From the NCBI GenBank assembly GCA_917880885.1, contig OU862908.1:56689819-56753818 (forward strand): a stretch of 64,000 nucleotides of DNA, given 5' to 3'. The translations under genes and the position numbers were made by a program. Under the pieces are notes generated by a model. The model saw only the letters and a list, made by a program, of their open reading frames with translations. It had not been told where the DNA came from and did no database searches. This document shows, one piece after another, positions 60,155 to 64,000 of the stretch (its first letter is position 1; the number at the start of each line of letters is the position of its first letter). This DNA is from Limnephilus marmoratus (taxonomy: Eukaryota > Arthropoda > Insecta > Trichoptera > Limnephilidae).

Positions 60155-61413
60155 TTAGATCCTCATGGACTTGCGCTCGGCCCCCGGGGCCGCTGATCCA
60201 CTGAACACGCTCATATTCTTGTTGATGTCTGAAAAGAAAAAAAATATTTGGTAAACTTGAGATCAATAAACGAGTATCGGTGCATGAGCCCTATCCGAGA
60301 TGCTATACCAAATTGATGGAACTCAAGAAGCCAATGTCCACCAACATGCTTATCCGGCAGCTGCCTATCACCTGGATGGAGGAATTTTCAGAGTTCTGAC
60401 AAAGCGGCAAGTTCAACGGAGGGCATTGGAGTTTGCCCTCGTCAGCGGTAGTAGTAGGATGTGGGATTGTTACTATATAAGGCGTAATTTAATCAGAGTT
60501 GATAAATAAATAAATTCTACGTAATAAATGATGACCGGACAATTCAACAAAGTGGCACTTCATCACTCCTTTAAAAAGACATAAAAATTGAAAAAAAACT
60601 AGGTATAGGCGAAGCACTACGAAGTAATGTAAAATTATGTGATTTTGGTTTGAAAATTAGATGGCCTAGAAATAATTCAGATGCTTTAATTAAATACTGC
60701 GAGTAGAACACGTTTGCCTTTGAAATAATCTGAGTATTTTTTTAAATAAATCTTTTTATAGAACCAGAGAAAAATAAAGTATCAGACCTATAAACTGCTT
60801 TAAAGTTCAAAATCTACTTGCGAACCCCTTTTCAGTTATGGTTTTATTATACAATGTAGCAAATTAAGTTTTTTAGAAAATGATTGTAAAACATTTACAT
60901 ATTTGTGCTTGACCTACGCAAAACAAAATAAAACAAGGTTTTTTCTTGTATAAATCAAAACAAGCGGTTGGTTTCAAGCGGGAATTTAAACCTTATCACC
61001 ATCCACATAAGGATTGTTATTGTCAGCGACCTGATTCCGAATTTTACATGTCGTGATGTATCACCTCAATGACTTTTGTTGTCATTTCTCTTCGCCTCAG
61101 AAAGAATGACACGATAGTCATCAGGTAGAATGACACGACGGCTACTGACTTCTGCATGATTTTTCAGCAAAGTACAGAGTCAAGACTGTAGTCTGACACC
61201 TACATATTGAAATAGTCTATTAATTATGACGACTGGTTATGGAATGGATATTACATGCAAAAATAAACATAAAAGTTGTATTGAAGGTGTTACCTGCAAT
61301 AGCCAGCAGCATCTTCTTCCTGGCGCCAAAAGCGGTGACACCTATTTCTACTAAGTCACCTTCAGTCAGTGAAGAGAATGTGATGATATCCACTTCGTGA
61401 GTCGCGAAGAGTT
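60155..61413 (-). CDS. BicC: C-terminal exons of a SAM-domain RNA-binding protein, Bicaudal-C-like (partial)
   Basis: Two exons on the minus strand: 61413-61294 and 60228-60155, joined in phase by GT..AG sites, stop TAA at 60157-60155. The product end reads LFATHEVDIITFSSLTEGD, LVEIGVTAFGARKKMLLAIA, then DINKNMSVFSGSAAPGAERK and SMRI. This is the second half of a SAM domain (helices 3-5, with the GARKK.LLAI signature) and a short tail. SAM domains of this form are found in Bicaudal-C, a KH-domain RNA-binding protein that controls translation; its SAM polymerises. The KH domains and first half of the SAM lie beyond the right edge. No upstream exon is seen up to 64000. ANKS-type SAM proteins are the alternative. 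Confidence 0.65.
60229..61293 (-). other. Last intron of the SAM-domain gene
   Basis: AT-rich; the 69-codon frame at 60300-60509 overlaps repeats and is not supported. Donor GTAACA at 61293, acceptor TTTTCAG to 60229. Confidence 0.4.
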
Positions 61414-61511
61414 CTGCAAATGAAACCATCAAAATATTTGTTACGTATTATTTTTGATCTTACACTTTTATATTAAATTATACATTATCAGTTTGATAAA
61501 CCTGAAATATA

Positions 61512-62453
61512 GGGTGTTACATATTGTTTTTCGTTTTTTGTTTGACCGTTACGTGCCAAACACAGATAGCGGAGGAAGGGGAGTGGTTTCAAACGCTTGG
61601 CGGGCTTGTTTAGTTTAGTAGTAATGGATCGCTTCACCATTTTGCATGCCATTGTTTTATAAAAACAACGATTCGTACACTATTGTTCGATGTCTCTTCA
61701 GGACACATTTTCATTTAACCGCTGAGAAACGTGCCAAGTGCGAATTTAATCAAGCATTGGGTGCGCAAGTTTGAACAGACTGGTAACACAATGCCGGATA
61801 AATCAACTGGGCTCAAAAGAACATCAAGGACGAGCAAGAATGCCGACCGCGTTCGCAAGGCAAGGAATTATCGGCCCTTACTTTTTTGAAGACGACCCAT
61901 CGTCGCGCTCGGACAGTTAATTCTGATTGATATTGCCGTATGATCAAAACTTTTTGGGCTACAGAAATGCAAAACAGATCGGCTACAACTGCAACACATT
62001 TTTCCAACAAGATGGAGCCACTTCCCATGTTACAAATGACTCCCTAGCTGCTCTTCATGAATTATTCCCTGAAAGAGTAATAAGTCGCCGAGGAGACATG
62101 TACTGGCCACCGAGGAGCCCAGATTTAACGCCTGCTGTTTCCTATGGGGCTACTTAAAAAGTAAAGTTTACAACCCATTGCCACCCAACCTGGATGTTGT
62201 AAAGCAAAGAATAACAGACGAAATTAACGCTATTCCAAGAGTGATGCTGTAGCTCGCTGTAACGAAATATTCAAAATTTTAGTGCCAGGCTAAATGAGTG
62301 TGAAGAAGTGGACGGTGCGCACTTACAAACGATTATTTTTCAAAAATAAAATTTGAAAACCTGCTCTTTTTTAACAGTAATTATAACAACTTTGAAAGAA
62401 TTCTGGTGTTTTATTTTTAAGTATCAAAAACGAAAAACAATCTGAAACACCCC
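61512..62453 (+). mobile_element. Mariner-like (IS630/Tc1) element with dead transposase
   Basis: Ends GGGTGTTACATATTG and CAATCTGAAACACCCC, both continued by TTTTTCGTTTT or its complement; TA at the borders. The transposase survives in pieces: VRKFEQTGNTMPDKSTG and RTSRTSKNADRVRKAR (helix-turn-helix side, 61760-61865), then FFQQDGATSHVTND and WPPRSPDLTPA (62000-62130). After LTPA a few bases are missing and the frame changes, so the last catalytic acid is deleted. The following WGYLK.KVYN and LPPNLD motifs occur in another frame. Confidence 0.75.
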
Positions 62454-62469
62454 ATATTATTGTGACAAT
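62400..62469. repeat. 70-bp direct repeat, copy 1, spanning the mariner right end
   Basis: Starts ATTCTGGTGTTTTAT, includes the terminal repeat, and continues 16 bases past it (ATATTATTGTGACAAT). Copy 2 is at 63794-63863, with one mismatch (AGTATCAAAA versus AGTATCTAAA). Confidence 0.9.
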
Positions 62470-63793
62470 AAGGAACTCCAGTAAAAAATATTATGACTTT
62501 AAAAAAATATGTTCATACAGACCAATAAATGCTGATTCTGAATATATAAGTTTTTTTTAATAATATTAAACGTAGTGTTCGTAAAAAAATATTAAAAAGT
62601 GCATTTTTTAATGTCTCGTTAAAATACACTGTAAAGTTGGTACGATTGAATGGTTAGTGCTGACGTCACGCGTCACCAGTCATTGTATCACATTGTATTG
62701 AAATCAATTGACATGTAGGTATGGCACAAGCCATCAGTATTAACAACATTTCATGTTATTCTTTATTTCGTATTGTTTATAGAGATTTAGTTGTAGTGTT
62801 TATTGAAACAATATTTAACCGGTTGTTTGCTGTTTGTCACCCGGTGGCCGCGGCACTTTGAAATGCAATTTTGACCCTTATGTATAAAGAAAGTGTATGA
62901 AGAACAAAGTCAGAAACGCTTGCTCTATTATCGTCCTTTACCATAGCGAAACCCGCAATGCGTCTAGTCACTCCGAATAATTTATATTTAATTTGCCGTA
63001 GTGCGGGATGTGAACAGTTTCTGCGCATGCGCGGGAAAAAAAAAAACGTTTTTTCTACTATTTTGACCCTTCTATGTACAAAATTTGTAAAGGAAGTGTC
63101 AGAATCGCTTGCGCTAACATTCCCTATGGGATGGGTAAAGATTTCATTCACCTTGTAACCACAGAATATTTTAAAATAATTTTTATCTGTGGGCATCTCG
63201 AAATGTCATTTTGGCTGTGTCACATTTATGAGTTCCTCGACTAAAACATCGCAAAACCTATCAATTTACGTAATTAACGCAAGTAATGTTGTTTTGGTAG
63301 ATAGTTTATTGTTCTAGGAATGTGTTTCGGTCAATAAAATATACGATAGGTAAAAATTAATCCACAAAACATTCGATTCAAATTGAAGGTTGTGTTGTTC
63401 CTCCGCGCTCCAAGAGGTTAAGCCTAAATAATTCAGTATCAAAAATAGAGGTATCTCTATTAGTTTATCTCTATTATTTAAAATATTGAAAAACTACTGC
63501 ACAAAAAAAATAATGAATGAAAAAAGTAATGCTTCTTCTAGGGAGAATACTTCGAACAACGGATTTCAAAATGGCGGCAGTAGATCAGCTGATTGCCCAA
63601 TCCCATACTAATTTTTCGGGAGTGATGAGGTCACACGATTTACCATATTTCCGGGGGGTCTCAAAAAATTAAAACTTTGACAATTATTTTAACTATTAAA
63701 ACTAACTCTAAAAATAAAAACAAAAACGCAGTTATTTAAGTTAGAAGGTCATTATTCATAAAAAAAAATAAAAAAATTGGACTGGAGTTCTCT
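62470..63793. repeat. 1.3-kb segment between the 70-bp repeats, with short inverted ends
   Basis: Begins AAGGAACTCCAGT and ends ACTGGAGTTCTCT. Holds two related blocks: TTTTGACCCTTATGTA at 62870 and TTTTGACCCTTCTATGTA at 63061, followed by GTCAGAAACGCTTGC and GTCAGAATCGCTTGC. No credible ORF. Likely an unclassified non-autonomous element. Confidence 0.45.
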
Positions 63794-63863
63794 ATTCTGG
63801 TGTTTTATTTTTAAGTATCTAAAACGAAAAACAATCTGAAACACCCCATATTATTGTGACAAT
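63794..63863. repeat. 70-bp direct repeat, copy 2
   Basis: Same text as 62400-62469 with one mismatch. No mariner body is attached on its left. Confidence 0.9.
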
Positions 63864-64000
63864 TATACTATGTTTTCAGGCTACAATTCTGTTATAAATA
63901 GATTATACACCATTGGTAACATTTTTACTTATGTTGCTGATGGTTTTAATATGCCTCTACTGAAGTAAAAAGCAGGATTAAAAATTACACACTTTAGCAA

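Overview
The window is a piece of a nuclear animal genome, almost certainly an insect. It is AT-rich, with intron-split genes using GT..AG borders, introns up to about 11 kb, and a dense load of transposons. I cannot place it below insect level. No bacterial or organellar features are present.

Three host genes can be read. (1) On the + strand, positions 716-24921 hold a nine-exon gene for a lysosomal amino-acid transporter of the SLC38A9 family; joined, it gives 484 codons plus stop. (2) On the - strand, 44472-27489 holds an eight-exon phosphoglucomutase (Pgm/PGM1) gene; it gives 560 codons plus stop, with every catalytic motif at the expected residue number. These two genes are convergent, with about 2.6 kb of 3' UTR and intergenic DNA between their stops. 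(3) On the - strand, 61413-60155 holds the last two coding exons of a SAM-domain protein that resembles Bicaudal-C; the rest of that gene lies beyond the right edge. All intron phases are consistent in the two complete genes.

Everything else is mobile or repetitive DNA. 850-9140, in intron 1 of the transporter gene, is a nested pile: a C-rich repeat is split by a non-LTR retrotransposon, which is split by a 5.1-kb element with terminal inverted repeats, which carries SINE-like and hairpin-ended repeats and a decayed tandem array. Other introns hold a 48-bp minisatellite (9420-9902), two hAT-type elements with exact 8-bp target duplications (16072-17052, 20810-21070), a perfect 100-bp-arm palindrome (15520-15725), two copies of a MITE ending in GCCGAGCG-type repeats, and a 193-bp triplication that copies the splice acceptor and first part of transporter exon 6. 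The Pgm introns hold two Harbinger-derived elements with a truncated transposase ORF, a tRNA-headed SINE, a promiscuous minisatellite, a 1.14-kb hairpin, and a 5'-truncated LINE.

The intergenic stretch 44473-60154 holds two copies of a long dispersed repeat, several MITEs with TAA/TTA target duplications, a relic of a DIRS element, and one structurally complete DIRS-type tyrosine-recombinase retrotransposon (51242-56113) with identical 179-bp inverted terminal repeats and a readable internal complementary region. Upstream of the SAM-domain exons is a dead mariner-like element whose right end recurs 1.3 kb away.

All boundaries were read by eye. Exon borders and target duplications are exact readings; family names for repeats are inference.
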